This document shows, in pieces, positions 25,734-33,365 of a DNA stretch of 33,365 nucleotides; position 1 is the stretch's first letter, and each line of letters starts with the position of its first letter. Source of the stretch: Alienimonas chondri (GTDB lineage Bacteria > Planctomycetota > Planctomycetia > Planctomycetales > Planctomycetaceae). A program made the translations under genes and the position numbers. The stretch spans positions 1 to 33,365 of the forward strand of contig NZ_WTPX01000041.1 in NCBI RefSeq assembly GCF_013036045.1, in the 5' to 3' direction. Under the pieces are notes generated by a model, which made no database searches, was not told where the DNA came from, and was given only the letters and a program-made list of their open reading frames with translations.

Positions 25734-27485
25734 TTACCGAGTGAAGCGATCCGTCGCGACGTGGTACTGCGGATCTTCGCTGACGTTCACCTCGACCAGC
25801 GATCCCGCCCGGTCCAACAGCGTGCGGCACTCCGGCGACAGATGCGTGAGGTGCAGCCGCTTCCCGAGGGCCGTGTATTTCTCCGCCAGCGAATTGATCG
25901 CTTCCAACCCGGACTGGTCGTAGACGCGGGTGTAGTAGAAGTCGATGACCACGTCGTCCGGGTCTTCGCGGGGATTAAACAGCTCTTTGAACGAAGCGAT
26001 GCTCGCAAAGAACAGCGGGCCGTGGAGCTGATAGATCTTGCTGCCGTGCTCGTTGATCTTGATGTCCGCGTTCAAATGCGTGGCGTGCTGCCAGGCGAAG
26101 ATCAACGCGGAGACGATCACCCCCAGCACCACGGCGCTGGCGAGATCGTGCATCACGACCGTGTATCCCGCGACCAGCAGCATCACCAGCACGTCGGCTG
26201 TCGGCATGCGGCGGAACATCTTCAGGCTGGCCCACTCGAACGTGCCGATGACGACCATGAACATCACGCCCACCAGCGCCGCCATCGGGATCATCTGAAT
26301 CCACGGCGACAGGATCAGCACGAACGACAGCAGGGCCAGGGCCGCGACGATCCCGCTGAGCCGACCGCGGCCGCCGGAGTTCACGTTGATCAACGATTGC
26401 CCGATCATCGCGCAACCGCCCATCCCGCCGAAGAATCCGCAGATGACGTTCGCGGCGCCCTGACCGAGGCATTCCCGGTTGCTCTGGCCGCGGGTCTCCG
26501 TGATCTCGTCGATGAGCGCGAGGGTCATCAGCGATTCGATCAGCCCCACGCCGGCGAGCGTCAGGGCGAACGGGAAGATGATCCACAGCGTCTCCCAGGA
26601 GACCGGCGGCAGGTTGGCGTACTCAAGAAAGAACGGTCGCGGCAATCCCCCGGCGATGCTGCGGCTCTCGGGATCTTCCTCGACCGCGGTGAGCGCCGAG
26701 GCGACCGCGGCCTGCACCAGCGCCGGATCGAGTTCGGTGGAGGGACGGCCGGCGGTCTTCGCTTCGTGCTCCGCCTCCAACGTGACGCGGGCTTTCGTCG
26801 CCTCGCGGTCCTTCTTGCCGGTCGCGACCATGTCGCCGACCGTCGGCACGACGTTCCATTGCCCCTCCGCGACGTAGTCCGGGCCGAGACCCGCGTTGAT
26901 CCCCGCCGCGACGAGCGAGACCGTCAGGATCGCCGCCAGCGAGGAGGGCACCGCCCGGGTGAGCTTCGGCAGCCCCCAGATGATCAGCATCGTCAGCCCG
27001 ATCAGGCCCAGCATGATCCACAACGGCGGACCGCTGAGCGGGATCAGTTCGCCCGCCTCGCTAACCGTCTGAAAACTGCCGAATTGGGCGAGCAGAATGA
27101 CGATCGCCAGCCCGTTCACGAACCCCAGCATCACGGGGTGCGGCACGATGCGGATCAGCACCCCCAGCCGGGCCGAGCCGACCGCGATCTGCAACAGTCC
27201 GCAGAGGATCACGGTCGGGAACAGGTACTCGACCCCGTGCATTTCGACCAGACCGATCACCACGACCGCCATCGCGCCGGTGGCCCCGGAGATCATCCCC
27301 GGTCGCCCGCCGAGCACCGCGGCCCCGAGGCAGAGGAAGAACGCCGAGTAGAGCGCGATGATCGGCTCGACCCCCGCGACGAAGGCGAACGCGACCGCCT
27401 CCGGAACCAACGCCAGGGCGACGGTGAGACCGGAGAGCGTGTCGCCCTTGATGCTGCGTTGACGCTGTCGAAAAAACTGGAGCAT
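25734..27485 (-). CDS. SulP family anion transporter with STAS domain
   Basis: A 583-residue inner-membrane transporter. The N-terminal '[20 protein letters not shown]' opens the SulP transmembrane domain (residues about 1-470, roughly 12 hydrophobic segments), with '[20 protein letters not shown]' at about 353-372. A STAS domain occupies about residues 485-575 and includes '[16 protein letters not shown]', where Ser525 sits at the usual regulatory serine position. Such proteins move sulfate or bicarbonate, often with sodium; the substrate here is not determinable. Residues about 221-275 are a polar, helix-prone insertion in a loop that is short in relatives. The ATG at 27485 matches the family start. 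It converges with a rhodanese gene. Confidence 0.95.
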   Translation of the reverse strand: MLQFFRQRQRSIKGDTLSGLTVALALVPEAVAFAFVAGVEPIIALYSAFFLCLGAAVLGGRPGMISGATGAMAVVVIGLVEMHGVEYLFPTVILCGLLQIAVGSARLGVLIRIVPHPVMLGFVNGLAIVILLAQFGSFQTVSEAGELIPLSGPPLWIMLGLIGLTMLIIWGLPKLTRAVPSSLAAILTVSLVAAGINAGLGPDYVAEGQWNVVPTVGDMVATGKKDREATKARVTLEAEHEAKTAGRPSTELDPALVQAAVASALTAVEEDPESRSIAGGLPRPFFLEYANLPPVSWETLWIIFPFALTLAGVGLIESLMTLALIDEITETRGQSNRECLGQGAANVICGFFGGMGGCAMIGQSLINVNSGGRGRLSGIVAALALLSFVLILSPWIQMIPMAALVGVMFMVVIGTFEWASLKMFRRMPTADVLVMLLVAGYTVVMHDLASAVVLGVIVSALIFAWQHATHLNADIKINEHGSKIYQLHGPLFFASIASFKELFNPREDPDDVVIDFYYTRVYDQSGLEAINSLAEKYTALGKRLHLTHLSPECRTLLDRAGSLVEVNVSEDPQYHVATDRFTR

Positions 27486-27850
27486 GGGCGTGTCAGGTCC
27501 GGCGAACCCGCATCGGGTCGAGGCCGGAGGCGATAATATTGAGGCGTGTCGCGACGCCCAGGCGGCGGGCGTCGGACGAAAGACCGGCGGCGAGCGAAAC
27601 GCCGGATCCGGCAATCAACGAGCCGGATTGTCGATCTGACGATCGTCTTGCGAGTTGAGTTGGAATCCTAGCACAGCGATCGACCGTCCGGCCGCGGCAA
27701 TCTTGCGCACTCTCGATGCGTCGGGGCCGCCCGAGCAGCGCGTAATTCACGGCGGGGAGTTGCGTCTCGCCCTACGCTCAACGAACGAAACCGGATCGAC
27801 CCTCGCATCCGCAGCGTGACGGCCCCCCCGGCATCGGGTAGATTTGATCT
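27486..27850. other. 365-nt intergenic region between divergent genes
   Basis: This gap separates the starts of the SulP gene (minus) and the cytochrome-like gene (plus), so it should hold both promoters. On the minus strand TATTAT at 27533-27538 is a possible -10, about 48 nt before the SulP ATG, but without a recognisable -35. The plus-strand end holds the -10-like element reported separately. I see no tRNA, small ORF with support, or strong repeat in the rest. Confidence 0.6.
27816..27844 (+). promoter_or_regulatory. Candidate promoter with -10 ending 6 nt before ATG
   Basis: GTGACG at 27816-27821 and TAGATT at 27839-27844 (each four of six to consensus) are 17 nt apart. The -10 ends 6 nt before the ATG at 27851, predicting a leaderless mRNA for the cytochrome-like gene. 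This is the best-formed of the four such elements. Confidence 0.45.
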
Positions 27851-30307
27851 ATGAATCGTTCGCTTGCCGCCGCCGGTTGGCTCCTATTCGCCTCCGTTCT
27901 CTTTACGGCCGACGCGATCGCCGCCGACGTGCGATCGGAGTCGGCCGCGTTCGTTCAGGCGCATTGCGTCGACTGCCACAGCGGGGAGTTCGCGGAGGCC
28001 GGGCTGGACTTCGATCAGCTTTCCGCCGATCTGGCGGATCCCGCGACGTTCGCCCATTGGGAGCGGGTCTTCGATCGCGTGAACGACGGCGAGATGCCCC
28101 CGGCAGACGCCCCGCGTCCGGCGTCCCGCGAGGTCGAAACGTTGCTCGATTCGCTCTCCCGCCGACTCGTTGCCGCCCATTCGACCGTCCGCGAGACGGC
28201 CCTCCGGCGGCTCAATCGGCGGGAGTACCAGAACACCCTCAACGATACCTTCGGCACGAACCTCGACTTCACCGGCCTGCTGCCCGAGGACGGGCGTAGC
28301 CATGAATTCGACACCGTCGGGGACGCGCTCTCCGTCTCCGCGACGCACCTCGTCCGATACATCGAGGCCGCGGGGCTGGTGTGGGACGCGGCCGTCGTCG
28401 ATTCGATCGCTCCTCCGCGGCCGGAGGCGGTCGTCGCCAGCTACGCGACCAGCCGGGAAGGGGATCAGTTCATTGGAAAGGTTTGGCGAAAGCTGTCCGA
28501 CGGCGCGGTCGTGCGGTTCGGCGCCGGCGGCTATCCCTCCGGCATGTTGCGGGGCACGGACCCGAAGATCCCCGGTCGCCACCGCATCACCGTCCGCGGA
28601 TACGCCTTCCAGACGGACGGCGAGCCGCTGACGTTCTCCGTCAACGGAACCAGCTTCGCGCGAGGCTCCGGCAAGCCGGTCTACGGGTATTTTGAAATGC
28701 CGCCCGGCCAGCCGGGGGACATGCACGAGGTGACGTTCGAAGCCGACGTCGCGGAGCGCTACATGGTGCAGATCGAACCTTACGGACTCCGTCTGCCGAA
28801 CGAACGCGACCGTCCCGCGATCGACGACTACGCCGGTCCGGGTTTGGCGATCCTCGACGTCACGCTGGAGCGTTTGCCCGAACCGTGGCCGAGTCGCGGT
28901 CACGAGCTGATCTTCGCCGGCATCGACCGGCAGGAGGTCATGCCCTCGAACCCCAGTCAAAGACAGAAGACGTGGTACCGACCCAGTTTTCGGTGCAGTT
29001 TCCCGAATGAACGGGCCGCCTCGGACGCCGCCGCCGCAAGCCTTGTTCAGATCGCGTCAGCCGTATTCCGCCGGCCGGTCGAGCGGGAGGAGATCAGTTC
29101 ATTCCTCGCTCTTTACGAGGCGGAACGCGACGCCGGGACGGACTTTGAATCCGCGCTGAAGGTGGCGTTCTCCGCACTGCTTTGCTCGCCCCGGTTCCTG
29201 TTCCTCGACGAGCCGGTCGATGATGCGGGGCGCCTCGACCAGCACGCGCTGGCGGCGCGACTCGCCTACTTCCTCACCCGGACGGCGCCGGACGAAGACC
29301 TGCGGCGTGCGGCGCGGGCGGGGCAACTGTCCAATCCCACAACGCTGCGTGCCCATACCGAACGTCTGCTACGGCAGCCGGACCGAGCACGTTTCCTGCA
29401 GGACTTCGCGGACGCCTGGCTCGATCTGCGGGAGATCGATTTCACCGCCCCGGACGGCGCCCTGTTCCCGGAGTTCGACGACTACCTCCGCTGGAGCATG
29501 CCGCGAGAGTCCCTGGCGTTCCTCGAAAAGCTGCTCGTCGAGGATCGCCCCGTCCGGGATCTCATCGAACCGGAATACGCCCTCCTGAACGCTCGGCTGG
29601 CGGAGCTGTACGCGATTCCCGGCGTGGAGGGACCGGAGATTCGATCGGTCGCCCTGCCGACCCGCGGCGCCGGAAGCCTCCGCGGCGGGCTGCTGGGGCA
29701 GGCCGCGGTGTTGAAGGTGACCGCGAACGGCACGAACACCAGCCCCGTCGTTCGAGGGGTGTGGGTGTTGGAGCGATTGCTGGGCACGCCCCCCTCGCCC
29801 CCGCCGCCGGGCACGCCGGGGGTCGAACCGGACACGCGCGGCACCAGCACCTTGCGGGAGTTGCTCGCCGCTCACCGCTCCACGGGCGACTGCCAAAGCT
29901 GTCACGACAAGATCGACCCGCCCGGCTTCGCCATGGAGCAGTTCGACCCGATCGGCGGCCTCCGCGATCGCTATCGGACGCTTGGAGAAGGCGAGAGAGT
30001 GGACGTGACGATCAACGATCGCAGGGTGCGCTATCGTCTCGGCCCGCCGGTGGACGCCTCCGGCGAGCTGCCTGACGGTCGCTCCTTCACTGGGTTCGCG
30101 GAGTTCCGCGACCTGCTCGTCGAAGACGAGGACCGGCTCGCCCGGACGCTCGCCGAGAAGCTGCTGACCTTCGGTTGCGGTCGCGAATTGGGCTTCAGCG
30201 ACCGTGAGGAACTGGATCGCATCGTCGCGGAGAGCGGTCGATCGGGCCACCGCGTCCGCGAGTTGCTGCACCTGTGCGTGCAGAGCGAAATCTTCCGCGG
30301 CCCGTAG
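27851..30307 (+). CDS. Planctomycete cytochrome-like protein, DUF1587/1592/1595/1588/1585
   Basis: An 818-residue exported protein. A signal peptide (about residues 1-25) is followed by a heme-type motif C39-V-D-C42-H43 ('CVDCH') in a planctomycete cytochrome C-like domain. DUF1587 follows at about 116-180 ('LRRLNRREYQNTLNDTFG'). Residues about 235-320 are beta-rich and resemble a carbohydrate-binding sandwich. Then come DUF1595 (about 395-460), DUF1592 (about 460-600), DUF1588 (about 610-715, with 'DCQSCHDKIDPPGFAMEQFD', a second CxxCH) and DUF1585 (about 750-817). The domain order is the standard one for this planctomycete family. A redox role in the periplasm is inferred from the heme motifs; no substrate is established. 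The DUF1552 gene starts 74 nt downstream, the usual partner. Confidence 0.95.
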   Translation: MNRSLAAAGWLLFASVLFTADAIAADVRSESAAFVQAHCVDCHSGEFAEAGLDFDQLSADLADPATFAHWERVFDRVNDGEMPPADAPRPASREVETLLDSLSRRLVAAHSTVRETALRRLNRREYQNTLNDTFGTNLDFTGLLPEDGRSHEFDTVGDALSVSATHLVRYIEAAGLVWDAAVVDSIAPPRPEAVVASYATSREGDQFIGKVWRKLSDGAVVRFGAGGYPSGMLRGTDPKIPGRHRITVRGYAFQTDGEPLTFSVNGTSFARGSGKPVYGYFEMPPGQPGDMHEVTFEADVAERYMVQIEPYGLRLPNERDRPAIDDYAGPGLAILDVTLERLPEPWPSRGHELIFAGIDRQEVMPSNPSQRQKTWYRPSFRCSFPNERAASDAAAASLVQIASAVFRRPVEREEISSFLALYEAERDAGTDFESALKVAFSALLCSPRFLFLDEPVDDAGRLDQHALAARLAYFLTRTAPDEDLRRAARAGQLSNPTTLRAHTERLLRQPDRARFLQDFADAWLDLREIDFTAPDGALFPEFDDYLRWSMPRESLAFLEKLLVEDRPVRDLIEPEYALLNARLAELYAIPGVEGPEIRSVALPTRGAGSLRGGLLGQAAVLKVTANGTNTSPVVRGVWVLERLLGTPPSPPPPGTPGVEPDTRGTSTLRELLAAHRSTGDCQSCHDKIDPPGFAMEQFDPIGGLRDRYRTLGEGERVDVTINDRRVRYRLGPPVDASGELPDGRSFTGFAEFRDLLVEDEDRLARTLAEKLLTFGCGRELGFSDREELDRIVAESGRSGHRVRELLHLCVQSEIFRGP

Positions 30308-30381
30308 CGAGTTCCGGTTCGTCCTCCCCAAATCCGATCGCCTTCAGCGATCCCCGTCAGCTCCCCATCCGACGCTTGCCC

Positions 30382-31653
30382 ATGTCCGCTCTCCACCGCC
30401 GCACGTTTCTCCGCGGCGCCGGCGCCGCGTTGTCGCTCCCGTTGCTGGGGGCGATGCGACCGGCGTTCGGCCGTTCCGCCGTTGAGGAGCAGCCGAAGCG
30501 GACGGTCTTCATCAACGGCTCGCTCGGCTTCCACGGGCCGCACTTTTTCCCGACGACGGAGGGGCCGGAGCACGAGGCGACGCCGTACCTCAAGCTGATC
30601 GAACGGCACCGCGGCCGGTACACGCTCTTCTCCGGTCTGTCCCATCCGGAGCAGAGCGGCAACAACGGCCACGCCTCCGAGATGACCTGGCTGACCAGCG
30701 CCCAACGGCCGGGGCTGGCGGGGTTCCGCAACACGATCTCCGTCGACCAGGTGATGGCGCAGCGCCTCGGCGGGACGACGCGTCTGCCGTTCTTGAACCT
30801 CTCCAACAACGGCGGCTCGCTTTCCTGGACGGCCAATGGCGTGAACCTGCCGGCCGAACGCAGTCCGGCGAAGGTCTTCAAGCAGTTGTTCGTGGACGGA
30901 TCGCCGGAGCAGGTTCGCGATCAAGTCCGTGATCTCGGCCGCGGCAAAAGCATTCTCGACGCCGTTCGCAGCGACGCCCGGCGGCTCGACAGACGCCTCG
31001 GCCCCCGCGACCAGGCCAAGCTGGACGAGTACTTCACCGCGGTCCGAAATTTGGAGGTTCGCATCGGGCAGTCCGAAGGATGGGCGACGCGGCCCAAGCC
31101 GCAGGTGGATCGCACGCCGATGGAGGACGTCGCGGACGACAAGGACATCACCGCGCGTCAGCGATTGATGTACGAATTGATCTCGCTGGCGTTCGAGACG
31201 GACAGCACGCGGGTGGCGACCTTCTCGCTTGGGGCGATGAACGCGCCGCCGACGAACATTCCCGGCGTGGCGACGGACTGGCACAATCTGTCCCACCACG
31301 GGAAGGACGAGGCCAAAATCGCGGAACTGCGGCTGATCGAAGAGGCGGAGATTCGCGAGTTCGACGCCTTCCTCGCCCGCCTTGCCGGCACGTCGGAGTC
31401 CGGCGGAAGCGTGCTGGACGGAACCGCGGTGCTGTTCGGCTCGAATCTCGGCAACGCCAGCGCCCACGACTGGCGGAACCTGCCGATCCTGGTGGCCGGC
31501 GGCGGCCTGAAGCACACCGGCTACGCCGCCCACGACGCGAACGACAACACGCCGCTCGCCAATCTGTTCGTGACGCTGGAGCAGCGCATGGGCATCGAGA
31601 CCGACGCGTTCGGCAGCAGCGTCGCCGCCGGCGTCCGGGGCATCGACCTCTAA
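30382..31653 (+). CDS. DUF1552 family Tat-exported protein
   Basis: A 423-residue protein. The start at the ATG at 30382 gives a twin-arginine signal ('RRTFLRGAGAALSLPLLG'), so it is probably exported folded. The mature part contains DUF1552 blocks: 'SLGFHGPHFFPTTEGPE', 'FSGLSHPEQSGNNGHASEM', 'TISVDQVMAQRLG', 'LISLAFETDSTRVATFSLG' and 'TDWHNLSHHGKDEAK'. The fold is related to DUF1501/sulfatase-like alkaline phosphatase proteins, and the conserved His/Asp positions suggest metal binding. No reaction is known. It is the standard partner of the DUF1592-type cytochrome-like protein upstream. An upstream in-frame codon is not needed. Confidence 0.95.
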   Translation: MSALHRRTFLRGAGAALSLPLLGAMRPAFGRSAVEEQPKRTVFINGSLGFHGPHFFPTTEGPEHEATPYLKLIERHRGRYTLFSGLSHPEQSGNNGHASEMTWLTSAQRPGLAGFRNTISVDQVMAQRLGGTTRLPFLNLSNNGGSLSWTANGVNLPAERSPAKVFKQLFVDGSPEQVRDQVRDLGRGKSILDAVRSDARRLDRRLGPRDQAKLDEYFTAVRNLEVRIGQSEGWATRPKPQVDRTPMEDVADDKDITARQRLMYELISLAFETDSTRVATFSLGAMNAPPTNIPGVATDWHNLSHHGKDEAKIAELRLIEEAEIREFDAFLARLAGTSESGGSVLDGTAVLFGSNLGNASAHDWRNLPILVAGGGLKHTGYAAHDANDNTPLANLFVTLEQRMGIETDAFGSSVAAGVRGIDL

Positions 31654-31718
31654 TCCGATCCCCGTTCGCGCGCCTGTCGAATACTGAGCATTGACCCGCC
31701 AAATTGGGGGTGAACTCA

Positions 31719-31735
31719 GAGCCTATCCCGGTAGG
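31719..31735 (+). repeat. Left terminal inverted repeat of the IS
   Basis: GAGCCTATCCCGGTAGG. It matches the reverse complement of the right end at 15 of 17 positions. Confidence 0.85.
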
Positions 31736-31761
31736 TGACGACTGGTAGGTAGGTGACGACT
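31730..31761 (+). repeat. 14-bp direct repeat near the IS left end
   Basis: GGTAGGTGACGACT occurs at 31730-31743 and again at 31748-31761, an 18-nt period. The first copy overlaps the inner edge of the left terminal repeat. It may be a local tandem duplication or a paired transposase binding site. Confidence 0.7.
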
Positions 31762-31791
31762 AGGAGACTGACACGGTTGTCCGCCGTCACC

Positions 31792-31798
31792 AAGGAGG
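31792..31798 (+). promoter_or_regulatory. Strong ribosome binding site of the transposase
   Basis: AAGGAGG lies 8 nt before the ATG at 31807. It is the best Shine-Dalgarno sequence in the window and contrasts with the host genes, which mostly lack one; this fits a gene acquired from elsewhere. Confidence 0.7.
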
Positions 31799-31806
31799 TT
31801 CGTGCG

Positions 31807-32657
31807 ATGGCCGTCGAGGCCGTGGGCGTGGAAACTAAGCGCACAGACCGCCGCGACTGGCGAATGCCGGACGAACTGTGGGAGCGAATTCCGCCGCTCC
31901 TGCCGCCCCGCAAGCCGCATCCGCCGGGCCGTCATCGCCCGCGGGTGGACGACCGGGCGGCAATGGACGCGATCTTCTTTCGCCTGCCGACCGGCTGCCA
32001 GTGGAACGCCCTCGCCGCGACCGGGATCTGCTCTTCCTCCTTGGCCCACCGGCGGTTTCAGGAGTGGGTCGCGGCCGGCGTGTTCGTCGAACTGTGGCGG
32101 CGGGGTCTGACGGAGTGCGACGTCCTGCGGGGATCGACTGGTCTTGGCTGAACGCCGACGGAGCCCTGACGAAGGCCCCGCTCGGGAGGCAAGACGGGCC
32201 GCGATCTGACCGACCGCGGCAAGCTCGGGGTGAAGCGCAGCCTGCTGACCGAGGGCGGCGGCGTGCCGATCGGGCTGGCGATCGCCGGGGCCAACCGGAA
32301 CGACTTCAAGCTGGTGCGGGAGACGCTCGAAAGTCTCCCGATCCCCCGGCCCGAGCCGACCGACGAGGCTCCGCAGGGGATGTGTCTGAACAAGGGGTAC
32401 GACTACCGGGAAGTGCGTGCACTGCTGGCGGAATATCGGTTCACGCCGCACACCCGCTGCCGCGGCGAGGAGGCGGAAGCGATCAAGCAGGAGTCCGGAT
32501 AGAAAGCCGGCGGTGGGTCGTGGAGCGGGCCCACAGTCGGCCGAACCGGTTCCGGACGATCCTGATCCGCTGGGAGGAGCAGGACGCGAACTATTTGGGC
32601 CTGCTCCACTGGGTCTGCGCCCACATCGCCTTCCAAAAAGCCGGCCTACTGGGATAG
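31807..32657 (+). pseudogene. IS5-family transposase, three frameshifts
   Basis: Recognisable from its N-terminal DUF4096-type part ('MPDELWERIPPLLPPRKPHP', 'GCQWNALAATGICSSSLAHR') and its DDE part ('IDWSWLNADGALTKAPLG', 'LLTEGGGVPIGLAIAGANRN', 'RRWVVERAHSRPNRFRTILI'). The frame changes near 32128-32133 (a G seems lost), near 32184-32189 (an A seems gained) and near 32497-32510 (one base lost, which also exposes a TAG). The first two compensate each other. The position usually Asp in the 'LDKGYD' catalytic block is Asn ('LNKGYDY'), which would also impair a DDE enzyme. The Asp of 'NADGA' and the Glu of 'VVERAH' remain. The first shift could be programmed, as in some IS5 relatives, but the other two cannot be explained that way. 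Confidence 0.85.
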
Positions 32658-32661
32658 GCCC
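32645..32661 (-). repeat. Right terminal inverted repeat of the IS
   Basis: CCTACTGGGATAGGCCC. Its reverse complement differs from the left end at two positions. The transposase stop codon (TAG at 32655-32657) lies within it. Confidence 0.85.
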
Positions 32662-32974
32662 CAAGTGGATGATGGCTCGAGGCGAAGATCAGCTCTCGCG
32701 TCGCGTCGCCTCCGCTCTGGCCCCGAGCCGTTGCCGCGTCGCCGGGACGGCCGACCTGTCGCGAAAACCGTAGCTGCCGACCCATGCTGCGAAGTGCCGC
32801 TGCCGTGAATCATGGCCGTTCCGTCCCGAAAGGCGGCGGCCACGGCCGAGAACGGAGGCAGCGGGTCGCGCCGGCTGTTTGGCTGGAGGAGGTCACATGC
32901 GGCGGCCGTGGCATCGAAGAGCGGCATGCCGTTGGTTCGTCCCCTCACCCCCGAACGGTGTGGGGAAATCGGCG
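32662..32974. other. 313-nt region right of the IS with no supported gene
   Basis: This stretch lies between the IS right end and the Ala-rich partial gene. A minus-strand reading frame (starting TTG at 32978, overlapping the neighbouring stop by 4 nt) crosses it and ends inside the IS repeat, but it matches no family I know and has an Arg/Ser-rich second half. It could be the remnant of a gene cut by the IS. I see no RNA gene or repeat here. Confidence 0.5.
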
Positions 32975-33365
32975 TCAACCCGCGAAAGGCGTCAGCGGGT
33001 CAAGGCCGGCGGGGAGCGGGACGAGGACGTTCGGTCCCGCCTCTGTGACCGCCCACTCGCTGAGGACGGCTGCGGCCGCCGCGGCCTCGTCCGCGGCGAG
33101 CCGTGACAACTCGGCGCTCCGAGCGGCGGCGGCGACTTCCGAGGGCGGCGCCGCGCCGGTCGCCGTCAGCGGCTGCAACCTGTCCGCGAGTTCCGCGGCC
33201 GCCGCGGCAGCGTCTCGGAAGGCGGCGGCGCGGGCAGTCAGGACGACGGTCGCCAGCCGGACCTCCGCGGCGCCGACCAGCAGGTCGACTTCCTCCTCGC
33301 TCGCTGGAAACTGACCCGCGGACGTGGAATGCGGACGCCTCCGCGACAACGGCGGTTCGCAGTCG
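32975..33365 (-). CDS. C-terminal part of an Ala-rich helical protein, start outside window
   Basis: The minus-strand frame is open to the right edge of the window and ends at TGA (32975-32977). About 129 residues are visible. They are dominated by Ala, Leu, Glu and Arg, with two long predicted helices ('VDLLVGAAEVRLATVVLTAR' and 'LSRLAADEAAAAAAVLSEW') and a Pro-rich end. Codon third positions are strongly G/C, like the neighbouring genes. A TTG at 33349 could be a start, but the frame continues upstream without a stop. No family is recognised; small helical chaperone-like proteins are one possibility. In high-GC DNA long open frames occur by chance, so the call is tentative. Confidence 0.45.
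   Translation of the reverse strand, partial: DCEPPLSRRRPHSTSAGQFPASEEEVDLLVGAAEVRLATVVLTARAAAFRDAAAAAAELADRLQPLTATGAAPPSEVAAAARSAELSRLAADEAAAAAAVLSEWAVTEAGPNVLVPLPAGLDPLTPFAG

Larger units (their letters stand above)
31719..32661 (+). mobile_element. IS5-family insertion sequence, transposase degraded
   Basis: A 943-nt element with terminal inverted repeats at both ends and a single transposase reading region between them. The left end is 31719-31735 and the right end 32645-32661; they match at 15 of 17 positions. The transposase stop codon lies inside the right repeat, as usual for compact IS5-type elements. No clear target-site duplication is visible in the bases next to the ends (left ...ctca, right caag...). 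The transposase has three single-base indels, so the copy should not move by itself, but intact ends could allow mobilisation by a related transposase. Confidence 0.85.

Noticed and set aside
25701-27536. 611-codon plus-strand open frame opposite SulP
   Set aside because: Its Asp/His/Gln/Arg-rich composition is the antisense of hydrophobic membrane helices; SulP on the minus strand is unmistakable.
32128-32189. Programmed frameshift giving a functional two-part transposase
   Set aside because: The first shift is undone within about 18 codons and a third shift follows, with no classical slippery A/T run; decay explains all three better.

Overview
The window is about 70% GC and reads as a chromosomal segment of a planctomycete. 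The lineage evidence is a decaheme-like 'planctomycete cytochrome' protein with DUF1587/1592/1595/1588/1585 modules paired with a Tat-exported DUF1552 protein, a DUF1570 protein, a very large PQQ-type beta-propeller protein, and a planctomycete-style DUF3500 protein. Many genes have a secretion signal and most lack a Shine-Dalgarno sequence. The genus cannot be fixed from the sequence alone; a high-GC Planctomycetaceae member fits.

Layout. 82-3806 (+): four consecutive envelope or secreted proteins (lipoprotein, Gly-rich BON protein, LRR lipoprotein, DUF3500). 3833-7383 (-): a secreted alpha/beta-hydrolase-fold protein that has lost its catalytic serine and histidine, behind purC. 7562-13949 (+): a GH10-like barrel without the catalytic glutamates, then a 1566-residue double beta-propeller protein. 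14072-15103 (+): a sugar phosphate isomerase/epimerase-type TIM barrel. 15129-17764 (-): a DUF457 membrane hydrolase translationally coupled to a DUF2254 membrane protein. 17870-19363 (+): a secreted DUF1570 protein with an HExxH metalloprotease signature. 19372-23811 (-): pyrF, a SEC-C-like/TPR protein and ribD in a row. 23860-25678 (+): alpha/beta hydrolase, DoxX and rhodanese. 25734-27485 (-): a SulP anion transporter with an unusual loop insertion. 27851-31653 (+): the cytochrome-like/DUF1552 pair. 31719-32661: a decayed IS5-family element with intact terminal repeats. 32975-33365 (-): the C-terminal end of an Ala-rich protein that starts outside the window.

Working together. The clear functional units are DUF457-DUF2254 (4-nt overlap), hydrolase-DoxX (1-nt overlap), BON-LRR lipoprotein (4-nt overlap), pyrF/TPR/ribD (pyrimidine and riboflavin housekeeping with an uncharacterised zinc-finger TPR protein between them), and the cytochrome-like/DUF1552 pair. 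The rest looks like a patchwork of single genes on alternating strands. I see no phage, defence island, CRISPR array, rRNA or tRNA. The less ordinary signals are the two enzyme folds that appear catalytically dead, the SulP insertion, a repeated '-10 hexamer ending 6 nt before ATG' arrangement suggesting leaderless mRNAs, and the compensating indels in the IS transposase. I do not find a convincing new multi-gene system.
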